Positions 31,149 to 44,445 of a stretch of DNA of 64,000 nt are shown here, piece by piece. The notes below the pieces were generated by a model. It searched no databases. It saw nothing but the letters and a program-made list of their open reading frames with translations, and had not been told where the DNA came from. Source of the DNA: Udeniomyces pyricola (taxonomy: Eukaryota > Basidiomycota > Tremellomycetes > Cystofilobasidiales > Mrakiaceae); assembly GCA_039545295.1 (NCBI GenBank), contig BCIK01000031.1, forward strand, positions 124,001 to 188,000, in the 5' to 3' direction. The translations under genes and the position numbers were made by a program. Every line of letters starts with the position of its first letter. Position 1 is the stretch's first letter.

Positions 31149-34100
31149 ATGTCGCCTGACGACTATAGCACTCCCTCATCTGTGCCACTCTCTTCCTCCC
31201 CCCCAAGTATTGAAGTCAATGACGGTACCAACGACTTTGACAACGACAAGAACGATGACATATCCTTCAAATCCTCCTCCACTCGACTAAGTCCAAAGGA
31301 CGTCGACCTCGCGCCGGAGCTACCGGAACTAGCCGCGTCTGACGGGAGTCACCAATTTTCTTCACCAGCGACAACTGTTCCTCATCACCTACAGCAGCCT
31401 GCCGAACTCCTTCCCGTCCCTTCGTTGGCTTATCAACCTAGTCAACCCACAGGTCTCCGTGATCGTCGTGCTTCCTCCACTTCTGCGGGCGTCGGCAGCG
31501 GTGTGGCGACAACTTCCGCGATTACAGGCGAAGAACCTCAGAGAGGAACCTCGTCGGCCCACGTCGCCTTTCGAGCTTCGCTCAGGATGCAAGGAGCAGG
31601 AGAACGGGCCGAGGGTTATAGCACATTTTTGGAGGAAGATGATTTGCCAACGGTACCTGTGCCATTGTACGTCGTTTGCATCGACATGCACGCATCCTTA
31701 TCCAGCGTCGCGAGTGATTCTGAATGTCCATTGGCAGTCATATTTCTGTTCCTGCATCATGATATTCCGTCATTCCAGGTCGTCGCACCGTTCAGCGTCG
31801 CAGCGTCCGACCATGGCATCCCCTCTTCCTTCTTACTACACCACCCAAGTCACTCCCCATGGAGCGAGTACGCCCAAGATGTTCTCAGGCCCAAGTACGA
31901 GAGCTGCCTCGCTCTATCAGGCCGGAATGTCGGATAGCGGCGGCGGCGACCCTGCCACGAGGCGGATCTTGGACTCGTCCGTCGGGGGAAGGAGTGAAGT
32001 CGAGTTACCAAAGATTTTCAAGTGGAGATTGATCTCGGCTATGATCTCGTATGGAACTGCAGGTGAGTCATATATGAGAAGAAGACGGAAGGCTTTTGGG
32101 AAGTTTGCGGTAGATGGCTGACGCAATTGCACCTCTTGTATATCCCTCTATGCTCTTGCAGGATGGGCGGTAAATCTTTTCTTCTTTTGGTTTCTGTCTT
32201 GGCCATTTTGAGTGTATCGGGCGCTGAGCTTTGGCCATCGGGATGTTTGCGATTCCTCATTTCACAGGACGGAACTCCCGGTGCGATCCTGCCGTTTGTT
32301 GAAGCCGATTATTCTCTGACGTATCTTCAAGTTTCGACCATCTTTGTCGCCAGCACCTGTGGTTTCATGATTGGTATGATCTGATCCTTCTGACTCAGCT
32401 CCGGTTGGAAGATCGCTCCTTCCAAACGCTCTCTTGACATGCGAATCTGCCATGTGATTTTGTACTGCCTTTCGTATTTTTTTTAGGTACCTTTTCCAAC
32501 GAGCGTCTCATGCGAACGTTTGGGCTGTTCGCTCTCCCGCCTTCTTCCGCGGAACCGAACTCTACTTCAAACACCCCAGAGATTGCTCGATGGAACCTTT
32601 TCAGTCGTTATCGAAGGTTCCTTCGCTCGGATCATGTCGGTCACAGTGTCGCCAAGGGTCGATGTTACACCTTGACCCTCGCGTGTTTGAGTCAAATTAT
32701 CTACTTCTCTATAGCGTGGGTACATCGTCCTTGGTCTCCATCATCTCTCCCTTGGTTTATTTGGACTTCCTTCGCTACCTTATCATGCTTACCGAATCAC
32801 CTCATGGTCCCACGTCTTTCCCTAGAGCCTCTCATCCCCCCTTTGGCGGCTTCGTGTGCGCCTTCCTTTTTGGCGGCTTCGGCATCTCTCTCCTCACAGG
32901 TCAACTCAATACCTTTGTCGCGTCTTCTCCAAAAACCCCCGGCAAATTTCTTGGGTTCCTCCATGCGGGCTACGGGGCCGGGGCGTTGTTGAGCCCGTTG
33001 ATTGCGACGTCGTTGATCGGAGCCGGTTGGCCTTGGTATCGATTTTACGTACGTGAGGGGTTTCTTTCTTCCTGCTTGCAAGTGCTCGTGGCATCAAGGT
33101 GATGGCACGAATCAGTATGGACTTTCTGTGACTTTTAATCTGCCTTAATTTGCTAAATGTTTTTTTTTTTTTTTGGTATTCAGTTGCTCTCTATGGCGCT
33201 TTCCATCATCAACACGGTCGTCTCCCGATTTATCTTTGCTCCTGATGCTGACGAGACCGTGATGGCGCTCAACCTATCTCTCGCCAACCGATCCATCGAA
33301 CTCGCTACCCTTGCTTCGTCCGCCAATCGTGCTCCTCATCCCGACGTTATCGCCAGCAACGACGACGACGAGCACGGCGCTGTCGCTATGGACGGGGTTT
33401 TCGGAGAGCCGGTCGGTACTCCTCGGCACATTCGAAGACGACCGGCCAATGCGAGAGACGCCACGGGCGATGGCAAAGTGGCGAGTGCGAAACCGCAAGC
33501 AATGATGTCGAGGACGCTTCGAATGCCGTTCATTTGGATGCTGTCGTTCTTCTTGTTGATCTGTTGCGGCTACGAGACTACTTCAGGGTTAGTCGAGCCG
33601 GTTTCACTTTTTCTTTGGGTGTTAGTTGCCGACATTGGTTTGGTAGGGGAGCAGAAACAGGATAGGATGGGCCAAGGCGATTATGATACCAAGGAAGGAA
33701 GCTGAGAATTTGTTATTTTTTTCTCTGTTCCCTATGGGTTCCTATCTGGTTTTGTTCAGAGGGTGGATCGTTACATACATGCTCGAGGTCCGAGGTGCCG
33801 ATCCGAGCAAGGCAGGTTATATCGCTTCCGGCTTCTGGGGAGGTACGCAGAACCATTTCATTTGTTAGACTCCTTTCCTCAAACAACATGTCTATAACAA
33901 CACACTGATCTCGATGTTTCTACGGATTTCATGTCGCTTTGATGTTGTTCATTTCTGTATGTTGCTGGGATGATACTGTCGTTTATCGCAGGGCTTACTT
34001 TGGGTCGAATCACGATGGGTCTTCTCTCTCCCTACCTCAACGTCGCCATCGAAAAGGTACGCCTCTTCTCCCTCATCTGTTGTCCAGCCAGTGCCTGCAG

Positions 34101-35183
34101 GCCTCATGCTCCAAACTGATACCTTTTCACCTTCTCGAACTGCACGTTCGACCTCGACGATATGAATTTCATAGCATTTGGTGCATGCATATCTCCTGCT
34201 TTGCGTCCTGTTGGACCTCATCATTTGGCGTGTCCCATCCATCCTTGGGGGTGGAATTGCTGTGGCATTGGTTGGGTTCTTGCAAGGGTTCGTGATATCT
34301 CTGGCTTGGCCGGCCTACGTATCCGAGAGATCGACACGTTCTTCGTTGAGACTAGGAACCGATTCAATTCTAACTCCTATCTTCCATTCATTTGTTTTTC
34401 TCCAAACATCTTGTCACCTACTCACGCTCGTTCACAAGCACAGACCAATCTTCCCAACTTCCGTTATGCTCGCCTCCAAACTACTTCCAGCCGGTTCGTC
34501 GAACTTGTCGTATCTTCACATGACACTCCAGAGAACATATCCTCTTTCTCCCTTGTTTTTTTTAGGGAGCTGGACGCCTCCATCATCTTTGCTCCTCGCT
34601 TCTTCTCCTTCGCCATCTTTTTAATCCCCAAAAAAACATGTCCTATTTTGTGCTTTGCTCGAATGCTAGACGTCAACATGACCGCCCTCTCTCTCCTCTC
34701 GTCATCTGCAAGCATCGGGAGTGCGGTTTGGCCGTTTGCCTTAGGTTCGTTGAGCTATAGACTAGATCTGTACCCATGTGCTCAAGCCGAGGGAGGTTCA
34801 GTCGCGATGAAGCACTTACGATGTTACGTTCTCCGTTTGTTCTTCCTATATGCTCACTCTGACATCCTTCCTACTACGTCGTATTCTTCTCGCAACCTCC
34901 CTTCTCCCCTTTCTTTTTGTTTTCATCACCCCTTCCTATCGGACGCCAACCCTGGATTGCTTCCAAACACCCGGACCCTCCCATCATCGTCCATCCAGGC
35001 GCTTTGGCTTCGTCGAAAGGTGTCTCGACGCTCCAACCGTTCCTCATTGCCCTCCTTGCCGTCATGGCATCGCTCTGGGCCGTGTTCCCCGTCCGACCAG
35101 GTCACCCGGGGAACCTCCGGTTCGGACTCGTCGAAAAGGCAAACCAAGTCGGACGCATGTTGGGGAGGAAAGGAAGGACTTGA
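31149..35183 (+). CDS. Major facilitator superfamily transporter, Bsc6/fucose-permease-like
   Basis: Thirteen exons join in phase to 780 residues: 31149-31666, 31779-32062, 32162-32169, 32268-32373, 32487-32715, 32826-33048, 33184-33587, 33760-33842, 33992-34056, 34175-34287, 34444-34493, 34670-34744 and 34999-35183. About 250 N-terminal residues are disordered and acidic. The membrane part starts at WRLISAMISYGTAGWADGTP and GAILPFVEADY, the family motif of fungal Bsc6-like MFS proteins, and continues with FGGFGISLLTGQLNTFVA, LHAGYGAGALLSPL, TTSGGWIVTYMLEVRGADP, GYIASGFWGGLTLGR, GPIFPTSV and SASIGSAVWPFALG, ending with a helix before AVFPVRPG. A long acidic loop lies between the two six-helix halves. 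Exon 3 is only 8 nt. The substrate is unknown; proton-coupled transport at the plasma or an internal membrane is inferred from the superfamily. Confidence 0.85.
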
Positions 35184-36113
35184 AGATTCAATCAGACAAA
35201 GCCCCCCCCCCCCCTCCTCCCCCTCCTTTACCTCACCTCACCTTGTATCATTATTTCATCACCGGCCGTCATAGTAGCTTCTACTAGGGAGTATAAGTGA
35301 CAGGAAACAGATTCGAAAGCGCTTCCTCTAATGAATTGGTTGCTCATACGTGAAGGGACGGATGGAAAGAAAGGAGAAGACGAAGAAGAAGAAAGAAAGA
35401 AAGAAAAAAAGGAACCTTTTTGTCGGAGGTTGACACTAGAGACGCAGAGTTTCCTTGTCGCATACATATATAAATCAGTGCGAGTCAAGTAGTCGCTAGT
35501 GACATTCACAGATAGGGTAGTATTATGGGGAGAGAAGAAAGGAGAAAGAAAAAAACGAAAGAGCGAGAGAGAGAGAAAGAAAGAAACGCAAAGACAAGTT
35601 CGAGGATCACAACGAGGAGCCGGCTTCATTCAAGTCATTCTTAGGGGGGGGAGGGGAGGGCGAATCTGCGTCAGCGACGGTGTCGAAGGGGGTTACAAGC
35701 AGAAAGAAAAAGAAAAAAGGGGGAAAAAGAGGTGTCCTCAGGGATGGGGTTCTGAGCTATTGGGTTGGATAGGGTGAATCGAGGAGAGGGTATGGTAGGT
35801 TAAACGGAATGTTTATGGGGACTGTGGGAAGGAGGAGAAACCTAAGCAGTGTACGGGACGAGAGAGGGAGGAAGGAGGGGGGGGGGNGGGAAGGGAGGAA
35901 AAGAGGCACGAATGGCACGATGGGATGCAGATCGAACGGACCGCATGAGGCTCGTCATGGTTGGGCCGGTATGTATGTAGAATCGAGTGAAGGCAGAGAA
36001 AAAAAAAGAAGAAAAAAAAAGCAAGGAAGGCCAACGTATGCCACTACTGCTACTATCAATTTCATTCATGGACACGTACGATCCCTCTTCCATTCATGTT
36101 GTTTCTGTAGGGG
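35184..36113. other. Convergent intergenic region, strongly purine-rich on the + strand
   Basis: This 930-bp stretch lies between the MFS stop codon and the stop codon of the minus-strand serine-rich gene. Right after a C-rich run (35200-35225) the + strand becomes A/G-rich until about 36040, with GAAA and GAGA microsatellite character. The bias suits a 3' untranslated region of the minus-strand gene. One undetermined base lies at 35887 inside a G run. No gene is recognised. Confidence 0.45.
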
Positions 36114-39100
36114 TTAGGCCCGTACTCGACCGTCAGCCTTATCGCTTCCCTTCCTCGACACCCATCTCGACAAACTCAACCGCCTCGACTTCTTCACCCC
36201 TCCTCCTCCTCCTCGCTCGGTCGATTCTCCTACGAGGTCCGACGGGTTCGGATTCGCATCCGGTTCGAAATGATGAATGGCGGTGAGTGAGGTCTGACGT
36301 TTCCTTCCTGGCAGTCGTCGCTTCCCCTGATCATCTGTCGAGGCCGACGACGACGTTAGGAGGTCCTCATCGGAATCGCTGTTGTCGGTCGGCCGGCGAC
36401 GGTACGAGCTCGGAGTGCGATCTTCCGGATTGTGCTCTTCTTGGGTGAGGAAGAAATGACGAGGTGCCATCAGGTGACCAGACGAAGGAAAGTACTACAG
36501 AAACCAATCAAGAACCATACATAAACCGAGCAACAATGACATGAATTCGTCAGTCTCCTCCTCCTGCGCGATTGCTCATGCACCAAAAACCAAAAAAAAA
36601 GGGGAGAAAAAAAAAAAAAAAAAAAACAGAAAAAAAAGAAGAAGAACCCAAGCTGGGGTTTGTTCTGTTCAAACTCTCACACTCACCTCGATCGTTTTCC
36701 CAACGAGTTCAAATTCGACGACGTTCCCTTCGATGGGTGCGACCCAAATCCGTCGGAACGGAGGCATAGGCCAATGGGACGCTACCACCCGAATGACCTC
36801 TTCCTCTTCCTCTTCCTCCTCCTGCTCATCATCATCCTCAACACCATCTTTCATCCACCCCTCATCACCCGTTGAGACACCTCGTCCGAAAATCAACTCT
36901 CTGTCCAGCCTTTCGACGTCGGCTTTCGAAACTCCCGGGACACCCCAGTTGGTCCGGAAAGCTTCTTCGAGTCCGGGCTCATCGTCGTCGTCGTCGTCGG
37001 AATCGTTTTCGCGAGCCGAGACAAATGAGCGGGTGGATGATTCATCGTCCGAAGAACAACAAGAGAGGGTATCAGGAGAGGAAGGCCGAGAGCTTGAGCG
37101 GATGGAGAGGGGACGACGATAGCGGTAGCCAAGAGAGGAGGGTGGGGTAACCGGGGAGGTTGAGCTAGCGATCCGATCGTGTCGTGGAAAGGTGCTCATC
37201 GTAGGCGTCGAGCCGTTCGACCGAGTCAGACTCGAGCCGTAGTAAGAATCCACGAGGAACGCGGAGTGGGCTGATGTTTGGGTTGTGCTTCCTGTATGGG
37301 TGCGAGGTCGAATATGATGACTACCATCGTAGCCGCTGCTGATGAGATCAGGTTGGATGGTCTGACCCGAGTCGCATCGGTGGTGATTAGGTGCACTAAG
37401 CAAAGTCACAGAGGAAGACCTGGCCCCCTGAGAAGCATAGGATGCTATCGTGGTTGTTGAAAAAGAACCGAGATGGTCGCTTGCGTTACTTGGCAGGGCT
37501 GGCAGAGGTATCGAAGGTGGTACGCGTCGTTGACCAGTCTCCTCTGAGGAGTCTTCCTCACTTTCAGAGCTAGAGTCGTCGACGGGAACTGCAAGCCAAA
37601 GTCCGCTTCCTCGCTTGGGTGAGATGGCAAACTTTGCCTTGGTGGCGTTCCAATCCGATTCCTCCGGTCCACTACTGGTACTGCTGCCGTCATCGCTACG
37701 CTCGCTCTGGAAGCTGTCTCGGTTGCGAGCAAAAGGGTCAAGAAGAAGTTTAGAATCGAGCGGGGAGACCGTCGTTAGGGGAGCAAGGGTGGGCTTCTCA
37801 GGGGTTGCCTCGGTAATTTCAATCGAAAGAGGGAGCAGCGATGCGCGAGGGCTGCTGCAAGAAGCAGCCGAGCAGGCTTCTTGACGAGGTGATGGATAAG
37901 AAGGGTGGTGACCCGTCGTTGAGCCAGGCGAAAGGGAGTAGAAGGAACCAGGAGAATGTAACGTTGCTTCAGAAGCGAGCGTCGGGGTCTCGGACGCGTC
38001 GAAATGCGAGGAAGACGGGGAGTCCTCTCGAAGATGTACCGGAGATTCGACAGGAGCCGGACGCCTGTTTCTCGGCAGCCAGCTTTGGAGTTCCTCGTCG
38101 TCTGGAAGAGAAAGAGATCCTCGGTTCATGGGTGAAACATCTGACATTTAAAGTAGATCGAGGAAGATAGAAGAAACAAAACAAAAATGAAAAGAAAGAA
38201 AATGCCACAAGACGAGCAGTCCATCCATACATGTCAATTTCATGACTTCCATGGTATCCAAGCGGAGTTTAGAAAGTTGTTTCAACGTGACTCACCACCA
38301 AGGACCTTTGGCAAAACGACCGTGCCGGAAGATCCGAACGCTGCCCCCCATTCAAACCTCCTGAGTTGACCGATCCCAATCTCTGCAGCCTCGACGTCCT
38401 CACTCGAACTCAACCCCAAAGTGGAACAACTCGAGTTTTGCCTTTCTCTTTCGCTCGAAGTGCTCTCATCAAATGACGTGTCCCCGAGGTTATCCGACCG
38501 GTCTGAAGTGTCCGTCGTCTCGAATGACGCGGCGAGAGATGAAGGCCGCGGTGGTGCAGGCGAAGAGGCCTGGGAGGACCTTCCCTGAAGTCCTCGAGCC
38601 GGTCGGGCGAGTGACGCTCGGACTTTCTCGTAGAGCGCCGATTGATCAATGTGAGCGGGTGAAAGCAAACGGGGTTCGTCTGTGTCGTCGCCATTTGACA
38701 GAGACCCGCATGAAGACGATCGAATGCCGAAACCGAGGAAAGGAGGTGGAGCAGGAGGTCGAGGAGCGATTGATGTTTGGACCGGGGGCGATAGATCAAA
38801 GAACAGATCCGGTTGGGCATCGGGATCAAACGCGGCGGACAAGGGGGCAGTAGGAGATAGAGGTGGGAAGAACGTCGTGAATGAGATCTCGGGAGAGCTT
38901 GGGCCAGGCGAGTCTGATCGAGTCGAGACTGTATCGAAAGAGAATCCTCGGTTCGAGCGCTCGTTGGAGGTTCGAACTCGAAGCGATCGACTGATGTCGG
39001 ACGCGGTGTGTTCGAGGTTGCTAAAACTTCTTGAGATCCTCCGGCTGATACCCCCACCACCCCCTCCTCCCGGCTGTCGACTGTTTGCTTCCCGTCGAGC

Positions 39101-40039
39101 GACTTGAGGTCCACCTTCGATCCCTTTAGGAGAGAGCGTTCTTCCCTCGTCCATCTTGGGGAATGCCAAGGCGTTTGTTCTCTTCGTCTTTGTGGACGTA
39201 ACAGTCTTGGATCCAATTGGAGTGATAGCTGCCGATAGGTGAGTAGGATATGGTCCGCGTCCATCAGATACTCCACTCTCCAAGATGTTGGTAGAACTCG
39301 CTTTCCGCCAGAGCTTGCCGAGACGATCAGACGACTTGCGAGGAGAAAGGAACTGAATCGGTGGAGACAAGTGGGTGGGAGGAGTAGGTGAGAGCGGATG
39401 ATGGTGATGTGAATGAACAAACGAGGGTGGTGTATCTGGACCGAGAGTTGAAGTACTGGGTGATGACGTGAGAGGAGAGTAAGCCGACGATCCTGAAGGA
39501 GATAGGAAGGGTAAATTCGAGGATTCGGGCAGAGGGGATTGACTGGCTGAGTTGGGTAGGTGGGAAGCCAGGTCCGTTGAAGGGGAGGTGAGGCTTAAGT
39601 GTCGGAGGAAGCCAAATGACGCTGAATGAGTCTGCGTTCCGAGCACCGGAAGGGATGGGCTTCGATGGTTTGCCTACGATCGAGCCGGCAAAGAAACCAG
39701 AAAAGAAGCGATCGTCCGATTTGAATTAAAGGTCAATCATGCTGCTCGAGACCGGAAAACTTTATAACAGAGTAACCCAATCCAGTATGGCGAATGTCTT
39801 TAACCCACTGCGTGAAGGATGCTCAACGTAATTCGGTCCTCCCAGGTATCCGAACCGCCTGCTGCGCTTGTTGACGCTTCAAATGCGTGCAAGCCAGAGT
39901 CGCCAGTGAGACCGAGGGCACCTCCTCCTTCTGGGAGTTCGACGCGGGAATGGTGCGGGTCGTAAGGAAAAGGAAGGGCACGAGTCCTCTGCTCCTTAGG
40001 GCAAGGGGTACCGATTGCTATGGGAGACGCTGGAGGCAT
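36114..40039 (-). CDS. Large serine-rich, disordered protein of unknown function
   Basis: Exons 40039-39809, 39673-38296, 38140-36687 and 36494-36114 join in phase to 1147 residues. Composition is dominated by Ser, Pro, Thr and charged runs, with few hydrophobic stretches. Recognisable pieces are a short N-terminal PxSPIAIGTP, a basic cluster (SDRLGKLWRKASSTN), a poly-Gly run, SRRISRSFSNLEHTASDISR, the only folded-looking block LRRFEWGAAFGSSGTVVLP around the second junction, an SDDDDDDEPGLEEAFRTNWG segment and a poly-Glu run. It ends with PMPPFRRIWVAPIEGNVVEFEL and a basic tail. SP and RxxS sites are plentiful, so heavy phosphorylation is likely. No domain family is recognised. The repeated phase agreement and conserved-looking junctions support one gene rather than two. 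Confidence 0.65.
36606..36626. repeat. A run inside the last intron of the serine-rich gene
   Basis: About 20 A on the + strand, i.e. a T run on the sense strand of the minus-strand gene, within the intron 36495-36686. A long T stretch in that position would be a poly-pyrimidine tract on the transcript. Confidence 0.6.
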
Positions 40040-41561
40040 AGTTGAGAGATTGGTCTTTTTGTTTCTGCACGCAAAGAGAGCGAATGGAAGGGTGCGCAGA
40101 TAATGGAGAGAGGGAACAGGGAGAGAGAGAGATGAGGCAAACCAAGGAAGCAAGCGAGGTTGACGAGGAGTAGATGGCTCAAGACGAAAGGAAGGTAAAC
40201 GGAAGAAAGCCCTGATAGTCGGGATCGTAAAAGGCTAGAAGAGTCGGCGGGAGTAGTCTGGACGGGGTCGTCTTGGAGAGGAAGGGGAAGCAATTAAAGG
40301 GGCAGCAGCAGAGGGAGCAGAGAGATCAGGATGGAGAGGAGGTTCACGAATGCGGCGATGATAGGGTGCGTTGGGTGGTTGAAAGAAGGGCAAGAATGGG
40401 GTGGTATACGTTGCAGGAGCTGCGACAAGACGGACGGGCTAAAGGAGGATAGCTCGATGAAGCTCTCAGCTTAGAAGGGGGCAGAGAGGGAAGGGGAAGG
40501 GGAAGGTTGTTATGACCCGATTGATGAGGTCAGTACAGATTCAAACAATGTCATGATCAAATCTCAGTTGATTAAGGGCAGAGACTAGGATAAATATCTA
40601 TGGAGGTCGCAAAGGAAGCGTGATTATGCAGACAACGGGCCGCATCGACTCCTGAGTTGCCTCGGCTGCCACATGCCGCCCTCGCTTGCTCGATCAGTCA
40701 TTGCGGGTGGGAGATTTGAGCTTCGAGGACGGAAGACTCGGCATGACCGGTGACTCCTATGATCAGAAACGTTGATTAGCCGAGATTGCTCTACACTAGT
40801 TAGTCATGGGGACTAATGAACATCACGGAGTTGAATGTCGAATGTTGAAGACGTTGGGGCAAGCGTGTTAAAGTGTCGCGACTGCCAAATCGTTAATCGA
40901 TCTCGGCCTATGACGGCGTGGCTGTCTTCTTCCTTGCGAAGCTGTGAAGCGTGCGAACGGGGGTCCAATATCCAAACACCCTGATCAGAGTCAAGCGTCA
41001 AATTTCAAACGTCACGCCTCTTTCGTGATATCAATGCAGCTTGCAGCACTGGCTTCAACCAGAGAATTCGAGGTGAGGTAAAATCAATCCTATTCGCATG
41101 CAAAACCCACGCAAAGGACAAAAGAAAGCAAGAAAGAACGAAAAAAAAAACCGAAAGAGAAAGACATGTAGAGAAACCCAAAAGGAAAACCGAAAAAAGA
41201 AAGAGTGAAGTGTCTCCAGAACCAGAGGGGAGCGAATAAACGAAGGTGGGGTGTGTATGTGGGGTAAGTACTCGTCAGGCTGAGCCGAAGGCTGTTTGAG
41301 TCAAGGGGAAGAGATAAGGGGATGGAGGGAAGAAGTTAAAATGGATAAATGGGACATGAATGGAATGGGATGAAAATTGGATGTTGTTGAGTTGGGGATA
41401 AATGATGGATGTGAATGGCCAAAGGAAAGAAAGAAGAGAAAACGCAACCAAAGAAAGTCTACAATTGGCTCCTCACTCATAAAGTGAGAAAAACACTATC
41501 TTTCTATTTCTTGAAATCGATGTTTAAAAGAGAAAAAGGGGGGAGGGGGGCGGTATCTCGT
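40040..41561. other. Intergenic, promoter side of serine-rich gene and 3' side of desaturase gene
   Basis: This is a 1.5-kb region between two minus-strand genes. The left 450 bp is A/G-rich on the + strand, the mirror of a pyrimidine-rich leader for the gene starting at 40039. The right 450 bp (from about 41100) is again A-rich, as expected for the 3' untranslated region of the desaturase gene. The centre has no recognisable feature. Confidence 0.4.
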
Positions 41562-44445
41562 TTACTCGTCCTTGGAGACGTGTCGATCGGGGTAGAACTC
41601 CTCCAAAGGCTCCTCCATCTCGACGCCCGAGTCCGAAACCGCGCCTCCTTTCGCATCGTCACCCAAGAACGCAGGGAACGTCTGGGCGAGACCGCGCTTG
41701 TCCTTGAAGAACCGGATGTCGCCCGTGTCCTCAACGAATTGGCACGATCGGAAGTTCTTCCAGAGCGAGACGTAGACGTTTTCGTTGCAGAAGGTGTAGT
41801 GCTCGCCAAGGATCTCTCGCAGGTGCATCGTCGCTTCCCAAGCCTTGTAGTGCGGGATTCGGGACGAGAGGTGGTGGGCAATGTGGGTCTCAGCGATACC
41901 GTGCCTGGAGAGATGACGCGGACCGAAGGGGTAAAAAAGGAAGGAAGAAGGTCAGCATCGTGATTGAGAAACGGGCTAAGATGTGAGCTCATCAAGCACA
42001 AAAGAAGCGAAAGGACCACGATAGCAAACGCACATCATCCAAGGACCAACGAAGCCGAGGATGTTTCGGTCGACCGTGGTAAGGGCTCCTCGAGCGAAGG
42101 TCCACTCCTTAGCAGAGTAATGAGCTACAATAGGGAAATCAAAACCCAAGAGCAGAGAGAAACATGTCCAACAAAGAGCAAGAAGTGTCGATGATCATCA
42201 GTCTCACAATTCAGAATGATTGACCGCGAAAGGGGCAACACTGATGAATGGACGAGAAACGTACGGATAATGGGGTCGGAGTGCTGGAGGAAGGTGACGA
42301 GGACGAGCCAGTGGTTGACCCACATGTACGGGATCATCCACATAGCAACCATCTCTTGCCATCCACGCATGTTGGCCCAGTAAACCACTGTGATGCAGAA
42401 AAGAGATCGACACCGATAAGCTTTCACGATCGACCCGACTCGCCAAGTTCGGTGCTTGAAAGAGTTAAGATCTGTAGCACTAACTGGTTCCGATGACGGT
42501 AGCGATTCCGATGTCCGACACGACGACATCCCAGAAGTCCCTCGACTTGAACAACTTGTTGTTCATCGGTCGGAAGTGGTCCATGTGGCCGTGCTTGAGC
42601 TGACCAGAGGCGTTGAGGATGAGGTAAAGCGGAAGCCCAAAGACCTGGTGAAGAATCAATCGGCCGAGAACGACGATCGGTGCATCCGAGACGGCCTCGG
42701 AGATGGCAGAGTGCATCTCTTCCTGTCGGTCCTCAGTAACTCTGGAAAGGGTTGAGGGAACAGGATCAAAACCAGCACACCAGCCAGTCACAAATAACCA
42801 GGATTACTTCCGCTTTCATAACCTTGCTCAAAGATACTAGGAAGTAAACATAAGACTCACTCCAGACCGAGCAAATCCTCCCTCTGAAGGTCCAACTTAG
42901 GGTATCCACACTCGCTCCTCGTCCTCGCGACAAAGACCTCGTCCCGCTCGTGATGACCGCAAGCGGCATGGTGCTTGCCATGCGAGATCCTCCACGAGTG
43001 GTAAGGGACCATCCAGATCGAGTGCAGGACAAGGCCGACGATGTCATTGTAGGTCTTGTTCTCAGAAAAGGCGCCGTGACCGCATTCGTGACCAATGATC
43101 CACTATGGTGCGAAAGAGAGAAAAGATAAGAAGAGGACAAGCGATGAGACGATGATGAGTACAAGACGGCTGGCGATTCGGGAATCGTTTTTTGCGAAGC
43201 TTCCCCCAACCGTGAAAAAGACGTACGAGTCCGAAACCGATGCAACCCTGAGCAAACCAGTAGAAGTTCCAAAGAGCGACCTTGAGGGCGAGGTTAGGCC
43301 AGTACGGAAGGGCACTTTAGAGTCACAAAACAGCCAAATGGGAACATAAGGAAAGACGATTTGGTAAATGAGCAGAGTCAAAGTCAGTCTTCGTTGACTT
43401 GCAGGATCAGAAAAGAAGAGGGCAAAAAGGAAGCAAGAACAAAGTCCCCAGGAACGTACAGGTACGACAGCAGGTCGTTGATATGCCAGGCGGCCTTGGC
43501 AAAGATGGCGACGATGATAAAGTCCTGGATGACATATCGCGTCGACTGAAGGGCAGATCGCTCGAAGCAGTGGGCACTGCGATAGCATGCCCAACAAAGA
43601 GGAAAGAAGAGAAAGAAGAAACAAAAGGGAAAAAGAGATGGGAACGTGTTAGATGGGTGCGTGGGGTTGGGGATGAGCGGCGGGCGGGACTGCCAAGGAA
43701 ACGAGTAGAATGGGGGAGGGAAGGAGGGGGGGGGGGATCGACGGATGAAATTGGTCGGTCGCGGAGTGCAGATAAAACGAAGGGGACGAACGGGATCGCA
43801 TCGAGAAGCCTATCGGACCGAAGAGGAAACGAGTCAGGAAAAAAGGAAGAGGGGAGGAAGAATGTATAGCAAGCCAGCAGAGAAAGAGCAAGGGAAGAGA
43901 AGGGTGAAGCAATCGATCGATCGAACAAATGAAGCAAGCGAACGAATGTGGTCAGCTTGATTGGACTGCTTCAGGACATCGTACTCAAAGATACAATGAA
44001 TATCTGGAACCCAGAGTAGGAAGGCCGCAAGCGAAGTGTTGTAGAGTTAAGGTGAGGGGAGGCTCAAGTGCAGGAACCGGCCCACCCGAGAGGAGAGCAG
44101 AAAGGGAAGGGGTTCGACCAAACAAAACCGGTCTAAATCCTCTTCTCGCTCTCTTGGCCGTCCCTGCTCCTTCGCCAGCACACTCTCAGAGGAAAGGAAG
44201 CATCACACGTACTGCTTGATGGTGAACTGAGGGACAGCAAACCGATGTCCACGTTGGTGAGTTGAGGTTTCGGTACCCGTCGGGCAGTGGTGGGTCCACT
44301 TGGTCTTGTCGACCGGAGCGGATGTGGCGAGAGGGGTGGCAGCGGCCATCTTGGAAGAAGGAGTGGTGGTGGTGGCGGCGTCGACCGGCGACGCTGAGCG
44401 GTTGCGAATGGTGGTACTTGGGGGGTTGGTGGCAGTAGAAGCCAT
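41562..44445 (-). CDS. Delta-12 (FAD2-type) membrane fatty acid desaturase
   Basis: Eight exons (44445-44213, 43576-43460, 43314-43227, 43102-42861, 42741-42485, 42387-42265, 42124-42034, 41904-41562) join in phase to 497 residues. All three di-iron histidine boxes are present: HECGH at 151-155, HGKHH at 187-191 and HIAHH at 391-395. Other family blocks are [67 protein letters not shown] and [21 protein letters not shown]. Such enzymes sit in the endoplasmic reticulum and insert the second double bond into oleoyl chains, using cytochrome b5. Whether it also has delta-15 activity, as some fungal relatives do, cannot be read from sequence. The first 65 residues are a Thr/Ser/Ala-rich soluble segment, and intron 1 is long (636 nt). 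No cytochrome b5 domain is fused. Confidence 0.93.
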
